From NCBI GenBank assembly GCA_963728855.1, contig CAVSLN010000013.1:682001-746000 (forward strand): a stretch of DNA of 64,000 nucleotides. Direction: 5' to 3'. The stretch's first letter is position 1; each line of letters begins with the position of its first letter. Below, in pieces: positions 53,871 through 61,821 of this stretch. The position numbers were made by a program, and so were the translations under genes. The DNA comes from AC-43 sp963728855 (GTDB lineage: Bacteria > Actinomycetota > Actinomycetes > Mycobacteriales > Micromonosporaceae). The notes under the pieces were generated by a model. That model worked only from the letters and a program-made list of their open reading frames with translations, did not search any database and was not told where the DNA came from.

Positions 53871-54313
53871 GGGGTGGCTCCGATCTGGGCTTCGTGGTCG
53901 GCGTGGGCTCGCCCGACGGCCTCGGCGTAGGCGGCCAGGACTGCGGCGGGCAGGTCGGCGCGGCATTCGGGGCCGATGCCGTAGGTCTTGCTGGCCGAGT
54001 CGGTGAGGCGTCGCCCGCAGGAACAGCAGCGGGTGGCGAACGCGGCGAAGCGGGCCGCCGCGGTGTCTGGGTCCGCGTCGATGGCGGCCCGTACGGCGGC
54101 GTGCCAGGGCACGGCGTGCTGCCGGTACCAGGCTGCCGCCCATTCCCGCAGATCGGCCGGGCCGAGTCCGGTCGGGACGTCCGACCGGCGGAGTTCCGGG
54201 CCGTAGCGGGCGCGTGCCGGCCATGGCTTGAGGTTGCCGCGGGCGCCACGCCGCCAGTACGTCATGCGGGCCGCGTCGGACGGGTGGGGTACCGCGAAGT
54301 ACTCGGCGGTCAC
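53867..54313 (-). CDS. DUF6011-like zinc-binding protein
   Basis: 148 residues. The N-terminus is beta-rich (EYFAVPHPSDAARMTYWRRG), followed by a helical part and a C-terminal zinc motif CCSCGRRLTDSASKTYGIGP-EC matching DUF6011, a short treble-clef-like module of phage and mobile-element proteins. Overlaps both neighbours by four bases. Confidence 0.65.
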   Translation of the reverse strand: MTAEYFAVPHPSDAARMTYWRRGARGNLKPWPARARYGPELRRSDVPTGLGPADLREWAAAWYRQHAVPWHAAVRAAIDADPDTAAARFAAFATRCCSCGRRLTDSASKTYGIGPECRADLPAAVLAAYAEAVGRAHADHEAQIGATP

Positions 54314-55068
54314 CAGAGACCTCCGGTCGCCAGCTCGGCCACCTGCGGGAACTCGTGCACCCACAGGTCGGCGGGTATGCGTCCCTGCCGGCCGGACCAC
54401 TGGCCGGCGTCCTGCTTGACGAACACGGCGACGCCGGCGGCCCGGCACTGCCCGACGATGCTGGCCAGCCAGTTGAGGTCCATGGGCCGGTGGCCGGGGC
54501 CGGACTCGCCGCCGATGATGGCCCAGGAGACGCCGGTGAGGTCGAGGTCGACCGGGGCGAGCAGGGGCTCGCAGGACAGGAACCGGACCGCGGCGGGCAC
54601 CTTGGCGAGGTGGGGGGTGCGCTCGTCGGCGCGGCGCTGGTCTTCCACGGAGGTGCCGGCCCACACGTGGGTGGGCCAGGTGTCGCCCCACGGCGCCATG
54701 GTGGCGATGTTCTCGGGCCGCTTGGTGAGCAGCTGCCATGTCAGGGCCGGGGTCTGCTCGATGAGCGTCCACAGGCGGGCCCGGGGTTCGGTGAGGGCGG
54801 GGTGGTCTTCGAAGACGTCACCCATGGAGGCGCAGAACACGCGGGGGCTGGTGCCGGTGCGCAGCGCGTCGCGGTTCCACTTGAGGGGCTTGCGCCAGGT
54901 GTCGGCGCCGGTGACGCGGCGGGTGCCGTGGGCGCCCCATGCGGTGCCGCCGTACCGCTTGTCGAGGGTTTCGGCGTAGCACATTGCGCAGCCGGGGCTG
55001 ACCCGGGCGCAGCCGATCCAGGGGTTGAAGGTGTGGTCGGTCCAGGCGATGGCGGTGTTCTCGGCCAT
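54310..55068 (-). CDS. DUF5131 (phage Gp37/Gp68) family protein
   Basis: 252 residues with the family hallmarks: an N-terminal AWTDHTFNPWIGCARVSPGC and CYAETLDKRYGG (three cysteines arranged as in a radical-SAM-like cluster), VFCASMGDVFEDHPALTEPR, WQLLTKRPENI, and WAIIGGESGPGHRPMDLNWL. These proteins are widespread in phages and mobile elements. A metal-cluster role is suggested by the cysteines but the reaction is not known. Confidence 0.88.
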   Translation of the reverse strand: MAENTAIAWTDHTFNPWIGCARVSPGCAMCYAETLDKRYGGTAWGAHGTRRVTGADTWRKPLKWNRDALRTGTSPRVFCASMGDVFEDHPALTEPRARLWTLIEQTPALTWQLLTKRPENIATMAPWGDTWPTHVWAGTSVEDQRRADERTPHLAKVPAAVRFLSCEPLLAPVDLDLTGVSWAIIGGESGPGHRPMDLNWLASIVGQCRAAGVAVFVKQDAGQWSGRQGRIPADLWVHEFPQVAELATGGLW

Positions 55069-55094
55069 GGCGGTTGTGGTCTCCTTGGGGTTCG

Positions 55095-55133
55095 GGCCCG
55101 GGAGCGCCTACTACGGGTGGGCACTCCCGGGCC
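55095..55133 (-). promoter_or_regulatory. Conserved intercistronic hairpin 1
   Basis: 14-bp stem (GGCCCGGGAGTGCC pairing with GGCGCTCCCGGGCC, one G-U) and, on the minus strand, a loop containing ACCCGTAGTA. It lies between the stop at 55143 and the AAGGAGA ribosome site of the gene starting at 55068. It shares loop and position with the hairpins at 55707 and 56816. Confidence 0.7.
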
Positions 55134-55142
55134 AGCGGTTGG

Positions 55143-55685
55143 TCAGGCCGAGATCAGCTCGGGGACGAGGTAGGGCGCCCAGTCGACGACGAGCTGGGCC
55201 TTGTCGCCGTCGCAGCCGGCAGCGACGATGAACGCCGCCGCTACCTCCTGGTCGAGCGGTTCGTGACCGCAGTCCAGCGGGCAGCCGGTCGACTCCTGGA
55301 TCTGCCTGACGGCTTCGCGGATCGGGAAGTCGCGATGTACGACGGCGTCGCCGAGGGCCGGAGCGTGGATGAGGATGTACCGCGCCCAGACGGGTGCCAT
55401 CCGCTTCTCCTCGTCCTGGCGGGCTCGCCACTGGGCGTTTTCGGCTTCGCGTTGCGCGGCTCGGCGGGCTTCGTGGCGCCGCTGCGCCTCGGTGAAGGCC
55501 CTACCTCGTTCGATGGCGAGCGCGTCGGCGATGGCGAGGCGGCTCTCGGTGACGAGCTGGGCGAGGTCGTCGGGCAGGGTGATGGCCAGTAGCGCTGTGG
55601 TCTGCTTCTCGATCGCTTCTCTTTCCGGGTGCGGCAGCCCGGCGAGCCATTGCCGGGTGAGCGTGCCGTCGTAGGTCGTCGTCAT
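55143..55685 (-). CDS. Hypothetical protein with central coiled coil
   Basis: 180 residues. Helical N-terminus (LPHPEREAIEKQTTALLAIT), an Arg/Glu-rich coiled coil (FTEAQRRHEARRAAQREAEN), and a C-terminal part with two cysteines (STGCPLDCGHEPLDQEVAAA). AAGGAGA precedes the ATG. Not recognised. Confidence 0.5.
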   Translation of the reverse strand: MTTTYDGTLTRQWLAGLPHPEREAIEKQTTALLAITLPDDLAQLVTESRLAIADALAIERGRAFTEAQRRHEARRAAQREAENAQWRARQDEEKRMAPVWARYILIHAPALGDAVVHRDFPIREAVRQIQESTGCPLDCGHEPLDQEVAAAFIVAAGCDGDKAQLVVDWAPYLVPELISA

Positions 55686-55706
55686 GGGTCGAGGTCTCCT
55701 TGGTCT

Positions 55707-55739
55707 GGCCCCGGGCGTGCTACGGGTACGCCCGGGGCC
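55707..55739 (-). promoter_or_regulatory. Conserved intercistronic hairpin 2
   Basis: Perfect 12-bp stem (GGCCCCGGGCGT / ACGCCCGGGGCC) with the minus-strand loop ACCCGTAGC, followed by CCAAGGAGACC ahead of the ATG at 55685. The sequence after the previous stop, TGACCACCACG, is also shared with hairpin 3. Confidence 0.75.
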
Positions 55740-55751
55740 GCTTCGTGGTGG

Positions 55752-56777
55752 TCAGACTTCGTCGGTGAGCCAGAGGTAGCCGTCCGGCCAGAGGGTGTCG
55801 GCGAGCCGGTCGAACTCGGCCCGGTCGGTGGCCGTCATCCGCTCACGGGCCTGGCCGATGGTGTCGTCCTCGTGACTGCCGAAGCCGTACCGGTGCAGGA
55901 TGCCGAGCGCCTTGTGTCCGTCGTCGTGGCGCTCCTGGGTGATACGCATCCCCTCGTCCGTGAGCTGAACCATGGCGGCGAGGTCGTTACGGGTGCACTC
56001 GCCGAGCAGGGTGCGCTGTTCGGCGGTCATCGGCTTGCCGTCGATGGTGGCGTCGAAGAGGGCGCGCGGGTTGGCCCTGAGCTGGTCGGTCGACGGCCAG
56101 TCGATGGCCATGAGGAGCGCGACCCGGGCGGGTTCCGGTGACGGGGCCTGCGGGTCGAGATCGGCAGTACCGGTGCTGGTCATGGTGCTGGTGTTCCCTT
56201 CGGTGGCGCGGTCCGCCCGGCGGTCGCCGGGGCGGTGGTCAGGTGGTGAGCCCGCGCGGCCTCGACGCGCGGCCTCGAGGTCGGCGATGGTCAGCGAGAG
56301 CATCAGTTCCTGCGGCGTCGGGATGGACTCCAGGAAGCGGCGCGCGGCGTCGCTCTCCAGGCCGCCTGCGAACAGTTCGGTGAGCACCTCCGCCTCGCGT
56401 GCCTCGATCGCCGCCTTGGCGCGCAGGCTGTCGGCGGCGATCCGCGTCTGGGCGACCTTCCGCAGCTCAGTCCGGCGTTCGCCGGAGCTGTTCTCGCCGC
56501 GGCCACGCCAGTAGATGTGGGCCTCGGGCCGGAACTTCGCCGGTACGCCTCGTTCGTCGCAGATCTGGCTGACGCGGTCGTTCAGCTCGGCGAGCGCCTG
56601 GTCGGCGGCGTGCCTGGACTCGCGCCACGCGTCGTCGTACGGCTCGAAGTACTTCGCGAGCCGCTCTTCGGTTTCGGCGAGGAGTTCGGCTGCGCGCTGG
56701 ACTACGCCGGTCTTGGCGACCTTGGCCTGAAGGCGGGCGATCTTCGCGAGTTCGTCCCGCTCGGACTTGGAGATCAC
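55752..56777 (-). CDS. Large helical hypothetical protein
   Basis: 341 residues. Residues 1-180 are charged heptad-like helices (LAKIARLQAKVAKTGVVQRA; AAELLAETEERLAKYFEPYD); a Thr/Pro linker follows; the C-terminal 150 residues (LLGECTRNDLAAMVQLTDEG; LGILHRYGFGSHEDDTIGQA) form a second domain. GTG start at 56777 after GAAGGAG. It might be a structural or DNA-associated protein of the element; no family recognised. Confidence 0.55.
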   Translation of the reverse strand: MISKSERDELAKIARLQAKVAKTGVVQRAAELLAETEERLAKYFEPYDDAWRESRHAADQALAELNDRVSQICDERGVPAKFRPEAHIYWRGRGENSSGERRTELRKVAQTRIAADSLRAKAAIEAREAEVLTELFAGGLESDAARRFLESIPTPQELMLSLTIADLEAARRGRAGSPPDHRPGDRRADRATEGNTSTMTSTGTADLDPQAPSPEPARVALLMAIDWPSTDQLRANPRALFDATIDGKPMTAEQRTLLGECTRNDLAAMVQLTDEGMRITQERHDDGHKALGILHRYGFGSHEDDTIGQARERMTATDRAEFDRLADTLWPDGYLWLTDEV

Positions 56778-56815
56778 AGGGGGTGGCTCCTTCGGTGTGG
56801 TGTGCTGGGGGCGAC

Positions 56816-56848
56816 GGTCCGGGGCGTATTACGGGTACGCCCCGGGCC
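56816..56848 (-). promoter_or_regulatory. Conserved intercistronic hairpin 3
   Basis: Stem GGCCCGGGGCGT with ACGCCCCGGACC (one mismatch) and the minus-strand loop ACCCGTAAT, between the stop at 56856 and the start at 56777. Same stem theme and ACCCGTA loop as the other two. Confidence 0.75.
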
Positions 56849-56855
56849 GTGGTGG

Positions 56856-57074
56856 TCAGGTGGTGGGCTCACCGGCGGCGCGGGCCGGCTGGTACGGCTT
56901 GCCGTCGGCCCGGTTGGTCCGCCAGTAGGTCGGCGAGCGCGGGCAGAGCATGCAGCCGTTCACGACCGGCTTTCCGGCCGGCGGCGCCCAGGCGCCACCT
57001 TCCCCGCAGCACGTGTTCGGGGAGGTGACGGCATCGGGTGTGGTGGGCACGGTGGTCTCCTTCGGGGTCGTCAT
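56856..57074 (-). CDS. Small Cys-containing hypothetical protein
   Basis: 72 residues: a Thr/Pro-rich start, then TCCGEGGAWAPPAGKPVVNG and CMLCPRSPTYWRTN, giving a CC...CxxC pattern likely to bind zinc. It overlaps the upstream gene's stop by four bases. Not recognised. Confidence 0.5.
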   Translation of the reverse strand: MTTPKETTVPTTPDAVTSPNTCCGEGGAWAPPAGKPVVNGCMLCPRSPTYWRTNRADGKPYQPARAAGEPTT

Positions 57075-57316
57075 GCCGTCGCCGGGGTGGCGGGCGGCTG
57101 GTCGGTCCAGGGGTGGGCGTGGTCCACGACGCGCCGCACGTCCGGATCAACGCGGTACGTCTCCGTGAACGCCTCACGATCAAGGGCGGCCAGCATGTTG
57201 GCGAGCTCGACGGGATAGCCGAGTTCGGCGCACGCGCGTCGCAGGGGCTCCGGCTGTCCGGGCTTGGCTGGCTCGTCGGTGGTGGGCACGGTGGGCTCCT
57301 TCGTGGTGGCAGTCAT
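57071..57316 (-). CDS. Small hypothetical protein
   Basis: 81 residues. An acidic, Thr/Pro-rich N-terminus like that of the downstream gene, then a helical segment (LRRACAELGYPVELANMLAA) and HPWTDQPPATPATA. The ATG at 57316 has AGGAG. First gene to the left of the iteron-like array, so its promoter should lie in or near the array. Confidence 0.5.
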   Translation of the reverse strand: MTATTKEPTVPTTDEPAKPGQPEPLRRACAELGYPVELANMLAALDREAFTETYRVDPDVRRVVDHAHPWTDQPPATPATA

Positions 57317-57381
57317 GCGGGTCTCCTGAGTCGGTCGGGGCGGCCGGATGCCGCGCCCATGGGGGTGCGGGTGCGCTGGGT

Positions 57382-57658
57382 GTTCCACCCCAGCACCCCC
57401 CTTAAGGGGGAACGGTGGAACACCTGACGTTTGCCCAGGTCAAGGGCATGATCGTGAAGGGGTGGAACGGCAAGGGTGTTCCACCCTCCACCGAAATGCG
57501 GGTTGACCTGCGAAAACAGGGGGTGGAACGGTTGGGTGGAACGGTGGAACACCCGGGGTGGAACACCCGGAAACCCTTGCGCTGCACCAAGTCGCAGGTG
57601 TTCCACCCCTAGCGACCTGCGGGTTTCCGGGTGGAACAGCAAGGTGGAACAGTGGAAC
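57382..57658. repeat. Iteron-like array of GGTGGAAC: candidate replication origin
   Basis: GGTGGAAC appears at 57414, 57461, 57522, 57535, 57543, 57557, 57630 and 57643 and inverted at 57382, 57478 and 57600, with a one-base variant at 57651; eleven exact copies in under 280 bases. Several extend to GGTGGAACACC. It occupies the gap of about 350 bases between the helicase stop (57666) and the small gene starting at 57316, with no supportable gene in it. The position next to primase and helicase genes suggests an origin; regulator binding or partition are alternatives. Confidence 0.7.
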
Positions 57659-57665
57659 AGAGAGA

Positions 57666-58655
57666 TCATTTGGACAGCTCCTCGCCGAGCGCCTGCCACT
57701 CTGCGGCGTGCTCTTCGATCGCGCGCCCGACCGTGGACACCGACGCGCCGGTGAGCTGCGCAAGATCCCGGCGGGACAGCTGATCGCCGGCCTGCCGACA
57801 CAGGTCCGCGATCCGTGCCCAGAGGATGTCCCGCTCCCGGTTCGCCACGGTCCACGGCCAGTCGCCGCCACGGCGCAGCGCGACCGGCCACTCCCGCTCA
57901 TCCCGCGCGCCGCGCCAGTGCCGCAGGTGACCCTCCGGCGACAGGTACAACCCGAACTCGGGCCAGCGCAGCCACAGCGACGCCCCGTACGGCCGCTCCG
58001 GGCGCTTCCCACCGTTGGCCGCATGCGGGGTGTGGGCCTCAATCAGGAGGGCGCATCCGACATCTACGCGGATCCGGTCCAGCCACGTCGCGACGGCCTT
58101 TGCCGGCCGCTCCTCGGTCGGATCACCGTCGGCGAGCTTGTACAGCGGGCCGGTGATGAGCACATCGGGCTTTACCTCCCGCACGAGGTCGAGCACCTGG
58201 GCGCCGACGCCGTCCCCCATCAGGTTGATGCCTTCGGGTACGCAGCGGATGTGCAGGCCAGGGAAGGGCTTGTACCGGTCACCTGCAACCAGGTACAGGG
58301 CGTTGAACTTGCGGCGTGACTGGCGTTCCGAGTTCTCCAGGTCGAGCATGAAGACCCTGACCGGGTCGATCGGCTCGTCGGTAAACGGGTGGATGCCGGC
58401 GGCGAGCTTCACCCCCGTCTGCCGCAGGAACGTGCTCTTCCCGCCGCCCTCACCGCCGGTGAGGATCACCCGATCGGTTCGCTCGATCAGGTTGGGTACC
58501 ACCCAGTCGTACGGGGGGTCGTCTCGCGCGAGCAGTTCGGACAGCTCGACGACTCCGCGCCCGGCAAGCGGGCCGTCGTCGTCGGGGCTGTCCGCCACGT
58601 CCGCCGGCTTGAGGACGTACTGGTCCCATGCCGGCGGGTACGCGCGTTCGGTCAC
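57666..58655 (-). CDS. RecA-fold replicative helicase-like ATPase (RepA/AAA_25 type)
   Basis: 329 residues. Walker A GGEGGGKSTFLRQT at about 66-74 after WVVPNLIERTDRVILT; Walker B VFMLDLENSERQS at about 100; then KPDVLITGPLYKLADGDPTE and CALLIEAHTPHA. This is the single-domain RecA-like hexameric helicase family used by plasmids and phages. The last 50 residues form a helix-turn-helix (SRRDLAQLTGASVSTVGRAI). The GTG at 58655 overlaps the stop of the primase gene, so primase and helicase are translated together. Confidence 0.82.
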   Translation of the reverse strand: MTERAYPPAWDQYVLKPADVADSPDDDGPLAGRGVVELSELLARDDPPYDWVVPNLIERTDRVILTGGEGGGKSTFLRQTGVKLAAGIHPFTDEPIDPVRVFMLDLENSERQSRRKFNALYLVAGDRYKPFPGLHIRCVPEGINLMGDGVGAQVLDLVREVKPDVLITGPLYKLADGDPTEERPAKAVATWLDRIRVDVGCALLIEAHTPHAANGGKRPERPYGASLWLRWPEFGLYLSPEGHLRHWRGARDEREWPVALRRGGDWPWTVANRERDILWARIADLCRQAGDQLSRRDLAQLTGASVSTVGRAIEEHAAEWQALGEELSK

Positions 58656-59561
58656 TGTGCGACGCCTTCGCAGTCGGGGCAGCCCGCCACCGCGGTCGGG
58701 GCGGGCAGCGGCTCGGCGATCTGAACGAACTGGTGGATCTTGTGACCGGCGTCGAGGTGGTCCCGGGCGTCCTTGCCCTGCGCGGCGACGACGACCTCGA
58801 TCGAGCGGGCGAGCGACATCAGCGACCCGACGACCTGGTGGGCGTGTGCCATGCCGGGCGAGTCCCGGTCGGCGACCACAACCACGTCGGCGCCGGTCAG
58901 GTACTCGGCGTGCTCGGTGGTCCAGCTCCCCGCGTTGCCGCTTGTCGTCCCTGCGATCCCGAGCTCGGCGAGCCGGTTGGCGTCCCGCTCGCCCTCGACA
59001 ACCCACACGCACATGCCCTGCGCGATGGCGTCGAGGACCCGGGGCAGCCGGTACGGCAGGAACGGGACGACGCGCCGGGACGTGCCGTCCGGGTCCGTCT
59101 GGTTGATCGACCAGCGGCGACCGGACCGGGAGTTCGGGTCGTGCCGCCAGTAGGCGAAACATTTGGCCTGGCAGCGGGTCTTCGTGTAGGGAGGCGACCG
59201 TCGGCGTCGGTGTACGGGTAGGACTCGATCAAGGCGTGACCGGCGGCCCCGCGGTCGCGGTGGCAGGGCAGCCACAAGTCGGTTCCGCCCGAGGGCTGCT
59301 CGGTACGCGCCCGGCTGACCGTCGACCAGTCGGCGCCGCGGGCGATCAGCGCCTCCTTGACGGACTCCTGGTCGCAGCCGGCTTTGCAGTTGAACACGAC
59401 GGGCTGCTCCCGGCCGGGCCCGAGGGTGAGGCTGGGGTTGCGGTCGCCGTTGCCCCTGCCGTGACCGGGCACGGGGCAGGAGGCCGCCATTGGCCGCCGC
59501 CGAGTGGCTTGACGCGGTCGAGGTGGCGGAGGACGTGCTGACGGAGGACGTCGGTGGTCAC
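58652..59561 (-). pseudogene. TOPRIM/zinc-finger DNA primase, frameshifted
   Basis: Readable sense from the GTG at 59561: VLRQHVLRHLDRVKPLGGGQ, a CHC2-like zinc finger (CPVPGHGRGNGDRNPSLTL, VVFNCKAGCDQESVKEALIA), ALIESYPYTDADG, then CFAYWRHDPN and a TOPRIM core (VWVVEGERDANRLAELGIAG, VVVVADRDSPGMAHAHQV). The TOPRIM Glu (VEGE) and Asp-x-Asp (ADRD) are present. Frame changes near 59490 and 59200 interrupt it. With the helicase downstream it makes the element's primase-helicase pair. Confidence 0.7.
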
Positions 59562-60016
59562 CGGCCACCTCGCGCGGCGCTCCCGGGGTGCATGGGCATG
59601 CCGGTCGCGCGTACGCACCGCCGGCAAAGGCCCCACGACAGCAAGGTCATACCGACGCGGACGACACCGGGGTAGATGGGCTGTACGACCCGGCCGCACC
59701 GGTCACAGGTCGCGTCAGCGACCGGGTCGAGGGCAGGCAGCCGGTCCACGCACGGCGCGCAGGCGAGCCGCCCCGGGTCCCAGGCTGCGGCGAACAGCGG
59801 TTGAGGCGGCCTGTCCGGTCCGACGTGCCGGCAGACGCGGGCGGTGCCGTCGGCGAGCGCCCGGAACAGCACGGCGACCTGCTCGCGGACCCACGGGATC
59901 CGGAAGCCTTCGTAGACGTCGCTGCCGTTGCGGGCGGCGACGTCGCGGATGACCGTCTCGGCGTGGCGGACGGCGGCCCGGGCCTGGTCGTTGCGGGCGG
60001 TCGCGGTGGGGGTCAC
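59558..60016 (-). CDS. Hypothetical protein with two zinc-knuckle motifs
   Basis: 152 residues. A helical start (QARAAVRHAETVIRDVAARN), then RLACAPCVDRLPALDPVADA, TCDRCGRVV and WGLCRRCVRATG: three CxxC pairs. Possibly a DNA- or RNA-binding accessory to the primase; coupled to it by GTGA overlap. Confidence 0.55.
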   Translation of the reverse strand: MTPTATARNDQARAAVRHAETVIRDVAARNGSDVYEGFRIPWVREQVAVLFRALADGTARVCRHVGPDRPPQPLFAAAWDPGRLACAPCVDRLPALDPVADATCDRCGRVVQPIYPGVVRVGMTLLSWGLCRRCVRATGMPMHPGSAARGGR

Positions 60017-60327
60017 CGGTCACCTCCGGCCGCCGGGCGTACCCACCACGGCGGCCCGGCCGGCTCAGGCGCCTCGGGCTGGCCGGCGAGCCGGGCCGGG
60101 GTGTGCTGCGGGCAGCGCGGTCCGCAAGGGTACGGCCGTCCAGGCGAACGGCAGATCTCGCACGGGTTGCTGGCCTGCCCGGGCAGGTCGACCGCGTAGC
60201 GCGGGCAGGTGGGGTCGTGCCTGGTCCAGTACGGCTGCCCGGAGCGGTACAGCGCCCGCTGGTCTGCGCGTGTGGTCGCGACGGTACGACCGCAGGTGCA
60301 TTCGGCGGCGGTGGTAGCGAGGCTCAC
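60013..60327 (-). CDS. Small Cys-rich hypothetical protein
   Basis: 104 residues with many cysteines: CTCGRTVATTRADQ, HDPTCPRYAVDLPGQ, NPCEICRSPGRPYPCGPRCP. Likely zinc-binding. GTG 60327 overlaps the upstream stop. Not recognised. Confidence 0.5.
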   Translation of the reverse strand: MSLATTAAECTCGRTVATTRADQRALYRSGQPYWTRHDPTCPRYAVDLPGQASNPCEICRSPGRPYPCGPRCPQHTPARLAGQPEAPEPAGPPWWVRPAAGGDR

Positions 60328-60812
60328 CGGGACACCTCCGCCTGGTCCTGGCCCTCGTCGTACCCGTACTCCAGCCACCCGCCCGGGTGGGGACGGAACT
60401 TGACCGGCGTCGCCCCGTCCTCATCGATGACCATCCCGCTGCCGCCGTCGAACATGGCGGGCCGCAGGTGGGCGGCGAGCCGCTCGTGGATCTCGTCGGC
60501 ATCGACCAGCGGCCAGCAGTCGGGTAGGTACAGCAGGCCGGGCGAGGCGAGCAGCAGTGCCTCTGAGTCGCCGCACCGGCCGCAGACGGGTACGCACCGG
60601 CAGGGGGTGGCCCGGGAGCCGGCCGGCTTGACCGGGCGCCCGTCGGGGAGCGGCCCGCCGCAGCGGGGGCAGTGGCCGGCGTCGATCGCCTCGGTGATGG
60701 GTAGGACCTGGTCGACGGCGTCGTCCCGGTCGACCGCGATACCTTCGGTGAGGAGGAGGTCGATCAGGCAGGCGGGCCGGTAGGGGTGGGCGCCGGAGTA
60801 GGAGGCGATCAC
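60324..60812 (-). CDS. Zinc-ribbon hypothetical protein
   Basis: 162 residues. A helical start (RPACLIDLLLTEGIAVDRDD), a zinc ribbon (AGHCPRCGGPLPDGR ... PCRCVPVCGRCGDSEALLLA) and an acidic C-terminus. Part of the overlapping run 58652-60812. Confidence 0.55.
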   Translation of the reverse strand: MIASYSGAHPYRPACLIDLLLTEGIAVDRDDAVDQVLPITEAIDAGHCPRCGGPLPDGRPVKPAGSRATPCRCVPVCGRCGDSEALLLASPGLLYLPDCWPLVDADEIHERLAAHLRPAMFDGGSGMVIDEDGATPVKFRPHPGGWLEYGYDEGQDQAEVSR

Positions 60813-60816
60813 GCCG

Positions 60817-61017
60817 TCACCCCGCCCGCATCGGCGCCACGTACGGCCGCTCCCGGATCAGCAGGGCGAGCCGCTGGTCGAAGTCGTCGCCGGCCCCGTG
60901 GATGGGGCAGGTGCCGCGCCAGGCGCAGGCCCGCTCGGGGCAGGGCCGCTGGTCGCCCGCGCGGGTGTCTGGCATCGTCGGCGACTGCCGATCAACGCGG
61001 CGCTGCGCTACCGTCAT
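60817..61017 (-). CDS. Very small hypothetical protein (WhiB-like Cys spacing absent)
   Basis: 66 residues (or 52 from the ATG at 60975): CPERACAWRGTCPIHGAGDD then FDQRLALLIRERPYVAP. Four cysteines and a His suggest metal binding, but the spacing does not fit WhiB. It ends 4 bases before the next gene. Confidence 0.45.
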   Translation of the reverse strand: MTVAQRRVDRQSPTMPDTRAGDQRPCPERACAWRGTCPIHGAGDDFDQRLALLIRERPYVAPMRAG

Positions 61018-61109
61018 TGGCGTCTTCCTGGTTGTGATGGGCTGGGGGATGTCGGTGGTGGTGCGGCGGTCCGGGTGGTGCCGGGCCGCTTAACCCGTCT
61101 ATGGGGGCG

Positions 61110-61412
61110 CTACGCCGCCGGACTCGGATCGCGCACGACGGCCAGCACCGGGCGGGCAGGCGGCGCGGCGGGCTGGTCGGCGAGGCCCATGAGTTCCAAG
61201 ATCGGAGCCATGGGGCAGACCACGCGGCGGCCGACCCGCAACGCCGGGAAGTCCAGCTGGCCGGCGTGGTACATCGACCAGGCGGTGTTCTTGCCGACGC
61301 CGTAGACGATCTGGCAGGCGGTGACCAGGTCTGCGCGCGTACCGAGTGCGCGGATCTCGTCCGCGGTCCAGGCGCGGCGTGCGGGTCGGGAGCCGAGGCG
61401 AGCGGTGCTCAT
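61110..61412 (-). CDS. Excisionase-like helix-turn-helix protein
   Basis: 100 residues. A short basic arm, WTADEIRALGTRADLVTACQ, then VYGVGKNTAWSMYHAGQLDF and PALRVGRRVVCPMAPILELM, which matches the HTH_17/excisionase plan (helix-turn-helix, then a wing with RVGRR). The position next to the regulator switch and within 1.4 kb of the integrase fits an Xis/recombination directionality factor; this is inference. Confidence 0.6.
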   Translation of the reverse strand: MSTARLGSRPARRAWTADEIRALGTRADLVTACQIVYGVGKNTAWSMYHAGQLDFPALRVGRRVVCPMAPILELMGLADQPAAPPARPVLAVVRDPSPAA

Positions 61413-61639
61413 GCCGCCCGCCCGGGGTCGGGGAGGTAGAGGGCCAGCATGTCGCGCAGTTCGCGCAGTTCCAGCGCGACGGCCAGCCGGTAGAGGACGT
61501 CAAGCGTCGGCTGCTGCTTTCCGAGTTCGATCCTTGAGAGCTGGCCCGGGTCGATGCGGGCCTTCTGGGCGACGCCGCGCAGCGTGAGCCCCTTTGCCCT
61601 GCGTACGACCCTCAGGGGCGGCAGCGTGGACGGTTGCAC
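61409..61639 (-). CDS. XRE-family repressor (minus side of the switch)
   Basis: 76 residues: LRVVRRAKGLTLRGVAQKAR, IDPGQLSRIELGKQQPTLDV and LYRLAVALELRELRDMLALY, a Cro/C1 helix-turn-helix with dimerising helix. The GTG at 61639 has CAGGAG six bases upstream; the longer frame upstream lacks a ribosome site. It overlaps the excisionase-like gene (ATGA), so both come from one promoter, plausibly TTGACT-17-TAACCT on the minus strand near 61760-61732. Confidence 0.7.
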   Translation of the reverse strand: MQPSTLPPLRVVRRAKGLTLRGVAQKARIDPGQLSRIELGKQQPTLDVLYRLAVALELRELRDMLALYLPDPGRAA

Positions 61640-61666
61640 ATCGATCTCCTGAACCGCGATTGTTGT

Positions 61667-61758
61667 CGGACAGTCAACACGGGGACGGATCCGAGAATCT
61701 CGTGTCCGCATTGGCGTTGACAATGCCGAGGTTAGATCGGATTGGCCGGACAGTCAAC
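61667..61758. promoter_or_regulatory. Repeated operator boxes in the divergent regulator switch
   Basis: CGGACAGTCAAC occurs at 61667-61678 and 61747-61758, and GTTGAC half-boxes occur in inverse orientation near 61713 and 61795. They fill the gap between the two divergent XRE genes (starts 61639 and 61822). Confidence 0.65.
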
Positions 61759-61821
61759 GTGCCGGGCGGCGCGCCGAGCCTCGGTCTGGACCGGCGTTGA
61801 CTCAGCCGCTACATTCGGACC

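Noticed and set aside
55095..57658. CRISPR array
   Set aside because: Repeats are 8-mers or hairpins with irregular spacing and both orientations; no 24-40-base repeats with unique spacers and no cas genes.
57402..57891. Open frames through the GGTGGAAC array
   Set aside because: Their codons simply repeat the 8-mer; no ribosome site and no homology, so the array is treated as non-coding.
60817..61017. WhiB-type iron-sulfur regulator
   Set aside because: Four cysteines are present but not with the Cys...CxxCxxxxxC spacing or the following GVWGG turn.
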